The notes under the pieces are model-generated. The model saw nothing but the letters and a program-made list of their open reading frames with translations, was not told where the DNA came from and searched no databases. Below, one piece after another: positions 11,925 through 23,700 of a DNA stretch of 64,000 bases (the first letter of the stretch is position 1; each line of letters starts with the position of its first letter). The position numbers and the translations under genes are program-made. Origin of the DNA: Arenicola marina (Eukaryota > Annelida > Polychaeta > Arenicolidae); assembly GCA_964019135.1 (NCBI GenBank), contig OZ025255.1:19569708-19633707 (forward strand), in the 5' to 3' direction.

Positions 11925-14345
11925 TAGATCAGGTGTCACCGAAGGGTCGAGTCCTGTCTGGAACAATAGATCATGTGTTACCAAAAGATCGAGAGCTGTC
12001 TGGAGCAATAGATCAGGTGTTACCAAAAAATTGAGAGCTGTCTGGACCAATAGATCAGCTGTCACAAAAGGTCGAGAGCTGTCTGGAACAATAGATCAGG
12101 TGTCACCAAAAGGTTGAAAGCTGTCTGGAACAATAGATCAGGTGTCACTAAAAGATCGAAAGCTGTCTAGATCAATAGATCAGATGTTACCAAAAGATCG
12201 AGATCTGTCTGGACCAATAGATCAGCTGTCACCGAAAGGTCGAGAGCTGTCTGGAACAATAGATCAGGTGTCACCAAAAGGTTGAAAGCTGTCTGGAACA
12301 ATAGATCAGGTGTCACTAAAAGATCGAAAGCTGTCTAGATCAATAGATCAGATGTTACCAAAAGATCGAGAGCTGTCTGGACCAATAGATCAGCTGTCAC
12401 CAAAAGGTCGAGAGCTAGCTGGAACAATAGATCAGGTCTTACTGAAAGATCGAGAGCTGTCTGAAGCAATAGATCAGGTGTTACCAAAAGATCGAGGGCT
12501 GTCTTGACCAATAGATCAGCTGTCACCAAAAGGTCGAGAGCTGTCTGGAACAATAGATCAGGTGTCACCAAAAGGTTGAGAGCTGTCTGGAACAATAGAT
12601 CAGGTGTCACCAAAAGGTCGAAAGCTGTCTGGAGCAATAGATCAGATGTTACCAAAAGATCGAGAGCTGTCTGGACCAATAGATCAGCTGTCACCAAAAG
12701 GTCGAGAGCTGTCTGGAACAATAGACCAGGGGTTACTGAAAGGTCGAGAGCTGTCTGGAGCAATAGATCAGGTGTTACCAATAGATCGAGAGCTGTCTGG
12801 ACCAATAGATCAACTGTCACCAAACGGTCGAGAGCTGTCTGGAACAATAGATCAGGTGTCACCAAAAGGTCGAGAGCTGTCTGGAACAATAAATCAAGTG
12901 TCACCAAAGGGTCGAGAGCTGTCTGAAACAATAAATCAGGTGTTACCAAAAGGTGGAGAGCTGTCTGGACCAATAGATCAGGTGTTACCAAAAGATCGAA
13001 GGCTGTCTGGACCAATAGATCAGCTGTCACCAAAATGTCGAGAGCTGTCTGGAACAGTAGATCAGGTGTCACCAAAATGTCGAGAGCTGTCTGGAGCAAT
13101 AGATCAGGTGTCACCACAAGGTTGAGAGCTGTCTGGAGTAATAGATCAGGTGTCACCAAAAGCTCGAGAGATGTCTGGAGCAATAGATCAGGTGTCACCA
13201 AAAGATCGAAAGCTGTCTAGAGCAATAGATCAGATGTTACCAAAAGATCGAGAGCTGTCTGGACCAATAGATCAGCTGTCACCAAAAGGTCGAGAGCTGT
13301 CTGGAGCAATAGATCAGGTGTTCACAAACGATCGAGAGTTGTCTGGACCAATAGATCAGCTGTCACCAAAAGGTCGAGAGCTGTCTGGAACAAGAGATCA
13401 GGTCTTACTGAAAGGTCGAGAGCTGTCTGGAGCAATAGATCAGGTGTTACCAAAAGATCGAGAGCTGTCTGGACCAATAGATCAGGTGTCACCAAAAGGT
13501 CAAGAGCTGTCTGGCACAATAGATCAGGTGTCACCAAAAGGTTGAGAGCTGTCTGGAACAATAGATCAGTTGTCACCAAAAGGGCGAAAGCTATCCGGAG
13601 CAATAGATCAGATGTTACCAAAAGATCGAGAGCTGTCTGGACCAATAGATCAGCTGTCACCAAAAGGTCGAATGCTGTCTGGAACAATAGACCAGGTCTT
13701 ACTGAAAGGTCGAGAGCTGTCTGGAGCAATAGATCAGGTATTACCAATAGATCGAGAGCTGTCTGGACCAATAGATCAACTGTCACCAAACGGTCGAGAG
13801 CTGTCTGGAACAATAGATCAGCTGTCACCAAAAGGTCGAGAGCTGTCTGGAACAATAAATCAGGTTTCACCAAAAGGTGGAGAGCTGTCTGGACCAATAG
13901 ATCAGGTGTTACCAAAAGATCGAGGGCTGTCTGGACCAATAGATCAGGTGTCACCAAACGGTCGAGAGCTGTCTGGAACAATAGATCAGGTGTCACCAAA
14001 AGGTCGAGAGCTGTCTGGAACAATAAATCAGGTTTCACCAAAAGGTCGAGAGCTGTCTGGAACAATAAATCGGGTGTCACCAAAAGGTGGAGAGCTGTCT
14101 GGACCAATAGATCAGGTGTTACCAAAAGATCGAGGGCTGTCTGGACCAATAGATCAGGTGTCACCAAAATGTCGAGAGCTGTCTGGAGCAATAGATCAGG
14201 TGTCACCAAAAGGTTGAGAGCTGTCTGGAGCAATAGATCAGGTGTCACCAAAAGGTCGAGAGCTGTCTGGAGCAATAGATCAGGTGTCACCAAAAGGTCG
14301 AGAGCTGTCTGGAACAATAGATCAGGTGTTACGGAGATCATATGT
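11925..14345. repeat. 42-bp minisatellite with higher-order structure
   Basis: About 57 copies of a 42-bp unit containing AGAGCTGTCTGGAACAATAG, ATCAGGTGTCACC and AAAAGGTCG. Because 42 is a multiple of 3 and the unit has no stops in several frames, 14-residue cycles (for example RAVWNNRSGVTKRS on + and DLLVTPDLLLQTAL on -) run for hundreds of residues on both strands. Larger duplications are visible: a variant block at 12604 recurs at 13570 (966 bp, 23 units), and one at 12113 recurs at 12281 (168 bp, 4 units). Confidence 0.96.
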
Positions 14346-16411
14346 TACCGTTAGCTGTCTGAATCAGTAGATCAGTTCTTGCCGACATTTTAATAGCGGT
14401 CTGGGGCATATATGGGAATATAGAGAACCGGATTTAGTGGCATCCAGTCAGTTTATCGCTTTCTTATGCGTCCGATCAGTTGTTGCCAATAGGTCCATAG
14501 CTTGCGCGAATTAGATAATAGGACATCCTATTGCTTCAAAACAAGACATTGCAAACGCGAACAAGGGAGAAAGCGATGTCGTAGTACTTTTAAGAACCTA
14601 GCCGGTACCCTCGTGTTTTGAGGCACTCTCTCTAACCCCATTGAAGTGATACACCAAATTGGGAGTCAATTTGTTTTTACTTAAAATCGTTTTGTTATTG
14701 CACTTTATGCATTTGCTGCCATGTTGGCTACGAGAAGTCCCCGAGGACGGATGCAAGCGTCTCCCACCCGTGTATTGGGATTGCCACAGCATTTGACGCC
14801 CGTCATACGGGACCTACAGCGCCGTGCTGCGGCTGCTGAGCCCGGATAGCAGAGACCAGAGACAGGTTTGCAGCTTTATGACGAATGAACGTCATCCCAA
14901 GGGACACATGAGTCATAGTTTGACGTGATGGGGATAAGGATGCCCCGTCTCTCTATGCCTTGGCTCCGCCACCTCCCCCCCCCACCCCCTCCTTGCACCC
15001 CCTCCCACCCCACAGCCCCGTGAGACCCCACCACCCACCGCCTCTCACCAGAGACACACTTGCCCGATCTGGTGACCTCCCACCTCCGGTTTCTTAGTTT
15101 CCAATCGCCCTCATGCCCTTCCTGTTGATCTCGCTATCCCTGTCTCATACCCCCAGCTTCTCGGCCGGTGTTTGGTGCACCCAGCGCCCGCCGGATGGCA
15201 GTGCACCCGCCCGGCGGCCCATCCCGTGTGCCACAGGGACCCATTCATCAATCAAAGACAAAACCGGTTTTTATTTCTATTTTTTTTACCAATATTGCGT
15301 ATTGGAGGCAAAGGTGTATATTTCCAGCTGCAGACAACCGATCAGAAGTTAAGCACGTCTATTTTTTCTTGTTTTGATTTAGATTTTGATTTGTCTTAGA
15401 AAGGGTTGCTGGCCGTGGGTGCGAGGTCACTCTAGCGCCCTCCCCTAACCTTAGCCATTGATTCACTGATTCATTGAATCCTGGCCGCTGTGTACTTCTA
15501 AGAGTGAGGCGTCGCTATATCTGGTAGGCAGACCATAGAGTCAAAAAGCGTTCCAAAACACTCCCAAATTTGTTGCCCATCGGAGTCCCTATATTCTTTA
15601 GTAGGAAATAAATTACCCAATCAGATGCCGTATATTCGTTCCTAGGAAAACATTGTACCTTAACCAATAACCCAATCAAAGGCCGTATAATCACTCCCAC
15701 AAACGAAATTAACCAATCAGATGCCGTATATTCGTTACTAGGAAAACATTGTACCTTACTTGGTTTCTTGGGAATGAATATATGGTCTCCAACAAGTCAA
15801 TTACTTACCTAAAAACCAATTTAGGAGTGTTTTTTGGTTTTGAGGAAAATTTTTTACTTCATGGCATTGTCAGCCTGCCATAACTATTTACATCATTATT
15901 ACGTTGCTGTTGCAATGACAGTGCCGTAGCCTTACCAACTGGATGAACCTTTGTCCACAAATGAACTAACCCAGGCAAATTAATTTCCTAGGACAATTAG
16001 GTTAAGGATATATCAACTCTCTATATAAATTGTTGCTACGTCTGACTTCTATGTTATGGATAACACAGTGGCTTCAAATAACATGTTCCCGTTGGCAGAA
16101 AACACACCGAAATAAGATAATTGTGTTTTCCCCGGATCGGTCCCTGACGGACTACAAACTTAGTCTTCGCATTGGCTAATTGCACAAATGCTACAAAAAA
16201 CCCGATTGAATAATAAATCTGATTCACGGACAACACGGTATTCTTATTGTGAGTAATGGCGCCGTGTACTATAAAACCATTGGCCAGTCACCCACATGCA
16301 CGAGCAAACCCAATGTTAACATTGGCCGATTACCCCGCATGGTAAGAAACGCGATCTATCATTGGCTTGTTACTCCTACTTAATAACAAACTAAATGTCA
16401 TTATTGGCCAA
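14346..16411. other. Upstream of the Ig gene exons; no exon seen
   Basis: I looked here for the missing signal peptide and the first half of Ig1 and found no splice-flanked match. A block containing CAATCAGATGCCGTATATTC and GGAAAACATTGTACCTTA occurs twice, near 15616-15661 and 15716-15757. Positions 16348-16408 and 16568-16626 are diverged copies of one segment and flank the 17-bp array. Confidence 0.5.
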
Positions 16412-16565
16412 TGAGAAATGCCGCGTAATGAGAAATGCCGCGTAATGAGAAATGCCGCGTAATGAGAAATGCGGCGTAATGAGAAATGCCGCGTAATGAG
16501 AAATGCCGCGTAATGAGAAATGCCGCGTAATGAGAAATGCGGCGTAATGAGAAATGCCGCGTAAT
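16412..16565. repeat. 17-bp minisatellite TGAGAAATGCCGCGTAA
   Basis: Nine copies of TGAGAAATGCCGCGTAA. Two copies carry GCGGCG instead of GCCGCG, at 16471 and 16539. They are 68 bp apart (4 units), which suggests duplication of a four-unit block. Confidence 0.95.
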
Positions 16566-16897
16566 AAGAAACACGATCCATCATTGGCTTGTTATTCTCA
16601 CGTAATAATAAAATAAATGTCATCATTGTTCCATTACTCCCATGTTATATGTCATTAATGTACATGTTCTGTGGGCCTGATGGCTTCGAAAACAATACAG
16701 ATATCTTGTAGCACGATGTCATACTCCCATGTAATAACGAAGGCGTCATGCTGTTGGAAGATTTGAGAAAGGAAAAAAAAAAATCATTCACCAAACGAAA
16801 ATGTTAATTGCTTACATATATTTTTTGAAACATAAATTCTGGCCGCTGATTGGATGTCTGTTTTCACCGGTTCTGTCCTCTTGACTCCGCATACCAG

Positions 16898-17114
16898 GTT
16901 ACGTGGCGGCGTCAGGGAGAGATCCACCCGCTGACGATCGGCCTGTACACGTTCGCTCCGGACACCCGGATCAACGTGGATTTCAACCAGCGGACGAACG
17001 AGTGGAGCCTCATCATCCAGGCCGTGAAACCCACGGACGAGGGTGTCTACGAGTGCCTTATCAGCACAAAGGACGAATCAACGAAGACATATGACGTCCT
17101 CCTCAACGTCCGAA
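16898..17114 (+). CDS. Exon: second half of Ig domain 1
   Basis: The acceptor follows a pyrimidine-rich stretch ending TACCAG, and the donor is GTAAGT at 17115. The exon starts in phase 0 and ends in phase 1 (217 nt). It opens with VTWRRQGEIHPLTIGLYTF, covering the Ig C strand tryptophan and the LT-G-x-F/Y stretch typical of Dpr-like V domains. It then has WSLIIQAV and DEGVYECLIST with the second disulfide cysteine, and ends after DVLLNVR. The first cysteine must be in an upstream exon. Confidence 0.87.
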
Positions 17115-17382
17115 GTAAGTGGACAACTCATCGAGGCACTGCGGCAGTGATGTATACCTATGCACCATCTGATTTTGTCAGCCGTTAAAGTCTCCATCAA
17201 TTATCTGAAGATGCTCTTCACTGGTTTGTCAATAATCGGCTGCCATCAACGAGACCGTGTGTTGGTGGGTTCCGTGATCAATCAGCCAAGTAGCCTGTGT
17301 CAAAGCCAGATATCGAGCCAAAGGGTGGGCTTTCTCGCCCCGTTTGTATCATGTAAGTCATCTTGCTCTCTCTCTTTCTCTC

Positions 17383-17422
<40 letters not shown>

Positions 17423-20400
17423 CCACCCCCTTCGCTTCATCAGTCAGTGACGTGACTCATACTCATCCTACCATGCCCTCATTTCACTCGTTTCCCGCCA
17501 TGTTGTCCCGTTGTTGTTGTTGTCGCTGTTTTCGCGCCATATTGTCACGTGGTTGTTGTTTTCGCTGTTTCCTCGCCATGTTGTCACGTGATGGTTGCTT
17601 CTCCAGTTCCAAAACGTTGTCGTCCGTATGTATCTATTTTTACGTGGAAAAATTAATCAAGACAGCGTTCTATTTTTTGACATTGAACATTTAATGGAGA
17701 TCGCTTGCTGTCCTTTACTTAACGCGATGGAATCCGGGTATTATATGCCGTGGCTGGGTAGGACTGTTGTTTACATAACACTTTACTTGCATGTCACGGA
17801 GAGTAAAAACTCAGCCATAAATGACTTTCGCACACTGACGAAACTTTACGATCATCCAAATTTCTTTTAGTGTCCATTGTGTCATGGACGGATTGAAAGC
17901 TACTGGCACATGTCTGACATTCACAAAATCCTTCCTTGTTAAGCTGTCCTATATTCTTACCCTCCTTGCTTTGGTGGTGATGGATACGTTTTATTCTCCT
18001 TGTTAAAGACGAAAAATCCGATGTGTAGCGGCCACATTATTGGAGGTCTTAACACGTACCAATCAGGCTACATTTGCCAAGGTTTAAATGTATGATTGAC
18101 AGTGTTATCAATAACTAAATCTCAGAAAAGCGAGGTGTAATGATCGATAAACCAGTCCTGATTCTCATTTCAGGTTACTCGGGAGTCTTTATTGTGGGAA
18201 AGCAAGTCATTAACAACGCCAGTTGTAGGTAGACCTTTAAGACCGTAGTTAATCATCACCCTGAAAAATTTTGGTGTGTCAGGTGACAATTTGGGATGAT
18301 GGGTTTGCAATTGGTTTAAACAAGATCAAAATTCGTTGGACGGCGCTTCAACTACGCTTTAACTTGAAGTGTAGTGTAAATAGTCAATGGTTGATCTGAG
18401 CTGACATTTTTGGTACTTTGGGTTTTCAATTGTCGTAAAATATTTGATGATCAAATGTGCACATTTGAAGCTTCCTCCACACCCTGCCGGCATTCAAATG
18501 GATGCTTTCCTGGTATTTGGTGTCCTGTGCATTCATAGCCATTATCTTTTGCTTCCTATCCTTCAGCCATGGTTCCTTTGTTCGTACCATTTTGTATTGT
18601 AAGTGCGCATGTATCTATATATAAATATGCATCCATGTATATTGCTATCAATATACTCATCAAAGAAAGAAGCGCTACCGTGTTGCAACCCTGCATGACC
18701 CACACTTGGCGTTTCTTTCGTTGACCGGTATATGTTTGGATTTCATGCCTGGCTGGCTCGTGGTTCGGAGAACCCAAAAGGGATTATAAGCTAGTATGAT
18801 CGTTTCCCACTGTAGCAATGGCAAACGATTCGCCGGCAGTTGTGGCGGAGGATCGGCCCGTACGTGCAGATCAGGGCGTCGAGCCAAATTCTCAGAGACC
18901 TCCAAAGTCTCAGCGAAACCCCAAACGATCTAAGGGGCCGAGGCGAAGGAAAAAGAGGACCTCTATCGTACCCTTCTTCACAACACCCTCCCTAGAAGGC
19001 CTTGAAAGCGTTGTCGAGGGGGAGCCACAGGCACCCCCAGTCCGCCGGATGTTACCCGCCGATTCGCCACCTGTGGACGACACGAGGAACCCCGCTAACC
19101 CACCCCAGAACGATAGCTGCACCTGCATGCCTGTTTTTGTTTGTAAGAACCCTTTTTTTCGTTATTTTTGCGTGCTTGTACCTTTAGCCCATAGCAGCCA
19201 TTTCACATATTTTATTTGAAAATTCGTCTTTTTTTCAAAAATTTGCCACATCAATTTGCAACCACCATGCTTTATTTTACTTTCTTATATATCATGTATA
19301 GATAGATGGTTCTTTAACATAAAGACACAAACGGTGGTAGATATATCCTTATATTTATTCCCGAGTTCCCTATGTTATATATTCCTTTGGATATGCTGGG
19401 TGCGGGCGAAAGGGATTTTACAGTATTTTATTGCAATTACCATTTGTACATAGATTGTTGTCGTACATGAAAAGCTTTGCCGTTATTGGAATCAGTCACC
19501 ATTTTTTAAGGCGTTTTGTGAATGTATTTTCGAGCTTATTATCTATTCAGGTCATTTGAGCTCTATTAATGAAACTTTCACCCTTTTGACTTGTGGTCGC
19601 CGAGCCATATAATCGTATGCATATACATCTATAAGGCAAACACTAAGCAACTTTGTGCGTGGCGCTTGCAGAGCAAATCGTTATATGCATGACAACTTTG
19701 TTGCATGTTTATGGCATGACAATTTGATGTAAAAGCGTTTTTATGCTTGCGCCGGTACTCATAGCCGGTCACGTGGTTTCGCCTACCCACCCCGCCCCCC
19801 ATCCGCTCGTTGTATTGCATGCATCACGTGGTCTCCTTCTTCCTTTTTCATCATTATTCTTTCAGACGTCCCCATTTCTGACACTGTTCCAGGTAAGACT
19901 CCCGTGGGTGATATTCGTGTGATCGCATTTCACCCTACGAATCGGTCTTATTTCTGTTTTGTTTAGCAACGCAATCATATTATTCTAGTTTACACCGCTT
20001 TCGTCTGGTCTAACCCGCCACATTTATCTGTCCCAGCTTGTCCACGGTCCTCATCTGCCTTCCCGCCATATTATCGATTGTATTGCATTGATCTTCGTCT
20101 CCTGGTGCTTTCATCTAATGCATTAGCATCATCGTCATCTTCTCCATCGTCAGCATCACCATCATCATCACGATGACCACCATCATCATCACCATGACCA
20201 CCGTCATCACCATCATCATCACCATGACCACCGTCATCATCACCATGACCACCATCAGCTACCCGTCATCTAGTTCCCCCTCATTCTCAGCGTCATTTCC
20301 CACTATGTTAGGCACCCACAAGCTTCTCTTTTTCATCTATTGAATCTTTCCCCAGTACAACATCCTTGATGACTTAATTGCAATTGTAGCCAATCTAGAT

Positions 20401-20717
20401 CTGCGTACTTTAACCTTTAACCTTTAACCTTTGCCGCACTTTCTACCACCTAGTTACCTCTGCATACGTCTCACTTAACGTTTGCCATTGGTATCTGGTG
20501 CTCTCTAATTATCAACTGATAACTGTTTAGTGCGCCATAACTATTGCGGTGCTAATCTGACACTTAATATATGTATACATATATACATATATAACATATA
20601 TATAGATATATATGTATATATATAACATATATATATATATATATATAACATATATATATATATATGTATAAATATATACATATATAATATATATATATAT
20701 GTATAAATATATTCACG

Positions 20718-20755
<38 letters not shown>

Positions 20756-23700
20756 ATATACATATTTCAATATACAATCCTTACATATATTTTATTATAC
20801 AGAACTGCTGCATATAATTTCCATTTGGTATTAGACATGTGCATTTCGCATTTTCATCTTATGCATTCGACACGAGTCATTAGCGGTGTTTTAATCACTG
20901 ACGTGCACACATCGAGCAGGGGTTGGCGGCTTATCAAACGCTACGTAGCCGCATATTATATAGAAGACATTGTGAATTCGTATGATATGAATGCTGGAGG
21001 CCAAAACAGTTATTGACTGGTCTAGACAAATCCTCCACGTCTTGTCCGTTTGACTGAAACTAATTGACGTGACGAGAATATGCAATTCCTTTGTGGACTC
21101 GTAATGGTGGAGATTTGCTGGACATTTGTTACAGTCGGGTGAAGCCATAACCGGTTTTTGTTATGCAATGTCGGCAGAATACGTGCTCTTGTTGTCTCTC
21201 TGGGTCGTCCTTCAATATTTCTTTAACCCATTCCCGTTTAACGCATGGTCACTCATTGTTAATCAAGTCCTAGGTCCTAAAAAAGCAAGGGGGTCTTTGG
21301 CTGCGTCAAGTGATATTTCGGTGAAAGGGCTTGCTAAATGTCATATTTAAGATGCAAATGACGTATAACATAATGATGCAATGATGTATATAGCCACGTT
21401 GTGCACCCGTGTACTTATAGCGTACAAGTCACAACTTAGTTATGTCAGCAGGGATAAACACACTAAATGTTGCGACAAGATGCCTTACCATCAAACCGCG
21501 GTTCTATTGGCAATTAAACCTTGCGTTTCTCATTGAATATCCCGTATAAATGGCTACTGGGCCTCCTGGAGGGCAGTTAAAAGCACCACGGGCTACGAGA
21601 GAAAGGAGGGAGGAAGTGCCGGCGGCAGGGGTCTGGCTGCGGCTCGGGGCCGGGGTCGCTACTGGGTGGGGAGGAGTGGCGCGGTGGGTGGGTGGGGGTG
21701 GGGCGTATACAGACGGTGTCATGCAATGATAACCCTACCGACTCCGCAAACACTGCAGTCGGCATTCGCCTGGATTAAGGAACTTAGCAGGCAATATCCA
21801 TAAATTGGACGATCGCACTACTGGGTGCCGGTTTAATCCCATAGGGTCCCGCGTGCTAGCTCGTCCCCTGTGCATGACTGGACTGACTGCAGGGATTAGA
21901 GGTTGTTATTGGATTCCCCAGCAGGCCGTAGCCAAGCAATTCCACAGTCCACGCACCGCGGGGCTACTGCGAACGACGCAGCATATTAGGCAATGCTCAA
22001 AAAAAAAAAAAAAAAAATGACAATCCCTCCCTCCGTATTATTTCAACATAGCCTTACACACATGCTGGGGGCTCATCTCGTCATGTCATCGCTGGAATAA
22101 TCTTCATACGTGAGTCTAAGATAGTATAGAACAGGACACAGTGAATTAGTAGTGAATTAGAACACCTAGGTTCTGGATAATAAGCTAAAAATAGTTATTG
22201 TTTTACATCACGCCATGCCAATATCCCAAATCCTTAAGCCAGTTGACACGTGTCCCACTAGACATCTACCCTATAGTTCGGTCAGGATGACGATGCAAGG
22301 TCCTCGGTAATCCGATAATTCGGTAGCATCCCCGAATTTGCTCTTACTACCAGAAATGCAGAAACTTGCCAGTTGACACGTGTCCCATTATGCATCTACC
22401 CTCGATAATCCGGTAGCATCCCCGACTTTGCTCTACCAGAAATGCAGAAACTTGCCAAGTAATTTGACACGTGTCCCACTATGCATCTACCCTCGATAAT
22501 CCGGTAGCATCCCCGAATTTGCTCTACCAGAAATGCAGAAACTTGCCAGTTAATTTGACACCTGTCCCACTATGCATCTACCCTCGATAATCCGGTAGCA
22601 TCCCCGACTTTGCTCTACCAGAAATGCAGAAACTTGCCAGTTGACACGTGTCCCACTATGCATCTACCCTCGATAATCCGGTAGCATCCCCGACTCTAAC
22701 AGAAATGCAGAAACTTTCCCAGAGACGTGTTAGTGATACCGTAGCTTCGCCACGTTCAATGGACCCGTTTTGTACCAATTCTGTACTTTCTGAGGTCATT
22801 GCGGGGGATTTAGCTTTCAAATTAAAATGGTGAAACGTTTCTTCAAAAGTGAAGAAATCCCTCGCCTTTCTTGTGCCGTTTGCCATACAGGGTACACCAG
22901 CCTTAGTTGAACGATTGTTTTATTAATAATGTTCAAATGCGGTTTAAGCCTTCCGTTTGAACGCGATATCTTTCTCTTAAAAACCAACCCCATAATGGGG
23001 ATTTCCTATAGATTTGGCCTTAAGATTTTGGTATCGTCTCGGGTGCGAAGTCAATGCTATTAAAGGAACGTCCATCATCCAGTAAGGAAGACTCAGTAAG
23101 TAGAGCGGGCGCTCGGTGTCTGGGGAGGGTATTGATTGAGTCGCGGCGCCTCAATGGTCTTCCCGCGGCAACATATCTCTGAATGTAATCGAGATAATCT
23201 GAGATAATCCGACCCTACTTATGAGCAATTTATCCTCATATCAGTAGCAATGGCGATGCTGGTCCATTGCATAGTTTTCTGCCGCATCAATCATATATTC
23301 TTTACATGGGAGCTAAGGATACTTTGACCGCCAGGCACCGATCAGTTATCGCCCGCAGGACAGCGCTTTGCCTTTGGTTGCGGTGTGTTAAAAGATAAGG
23401 GGCGGTTGCGTACATTTTCATCGTTCAAAATGTCAAGGGAAAGGCAGGCGTTTGTGATTAAGTAGCTTCAATATGGATATAAATGACGCAGCTACCTTGA
23501 ATACGGAATCACCCACCCTTTTGCCATGTACAAGACAAATCATTGGCGCCTTTGTCAGGGTTTCAGAGCACCTTTTTCACCCCTGAGCAACAAGTGAGCT
23601 ATAATGAACCAAAGCTTCGCTTCCCGCTGACATTGAACAATAACCTATTGGCACGACATGGTTTTTTGTTGTCTTTCCCTCACAGAGCTCATTAGCCATA

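Noticed and set aside
11884..14354. Long open frames in the 42-bp array
   Set aside because: The unit is a multiple of three and stop-free, so long frames on both strands are expected without coding.
18174..18230. Extra exon after TTTCAG at 18173
   Set aside because: The good donor at 18229 leaves phase 2, incompatible with the next exons. A phase-1 end at 18221 would need a weak GTTGTA donor.
21780..22017. tRNA-derived SINE ending in poly-A
   Set aside because: GGTTTAATCCC faintly resembles a B box, but there is no convincing A box and no second copy in the window.
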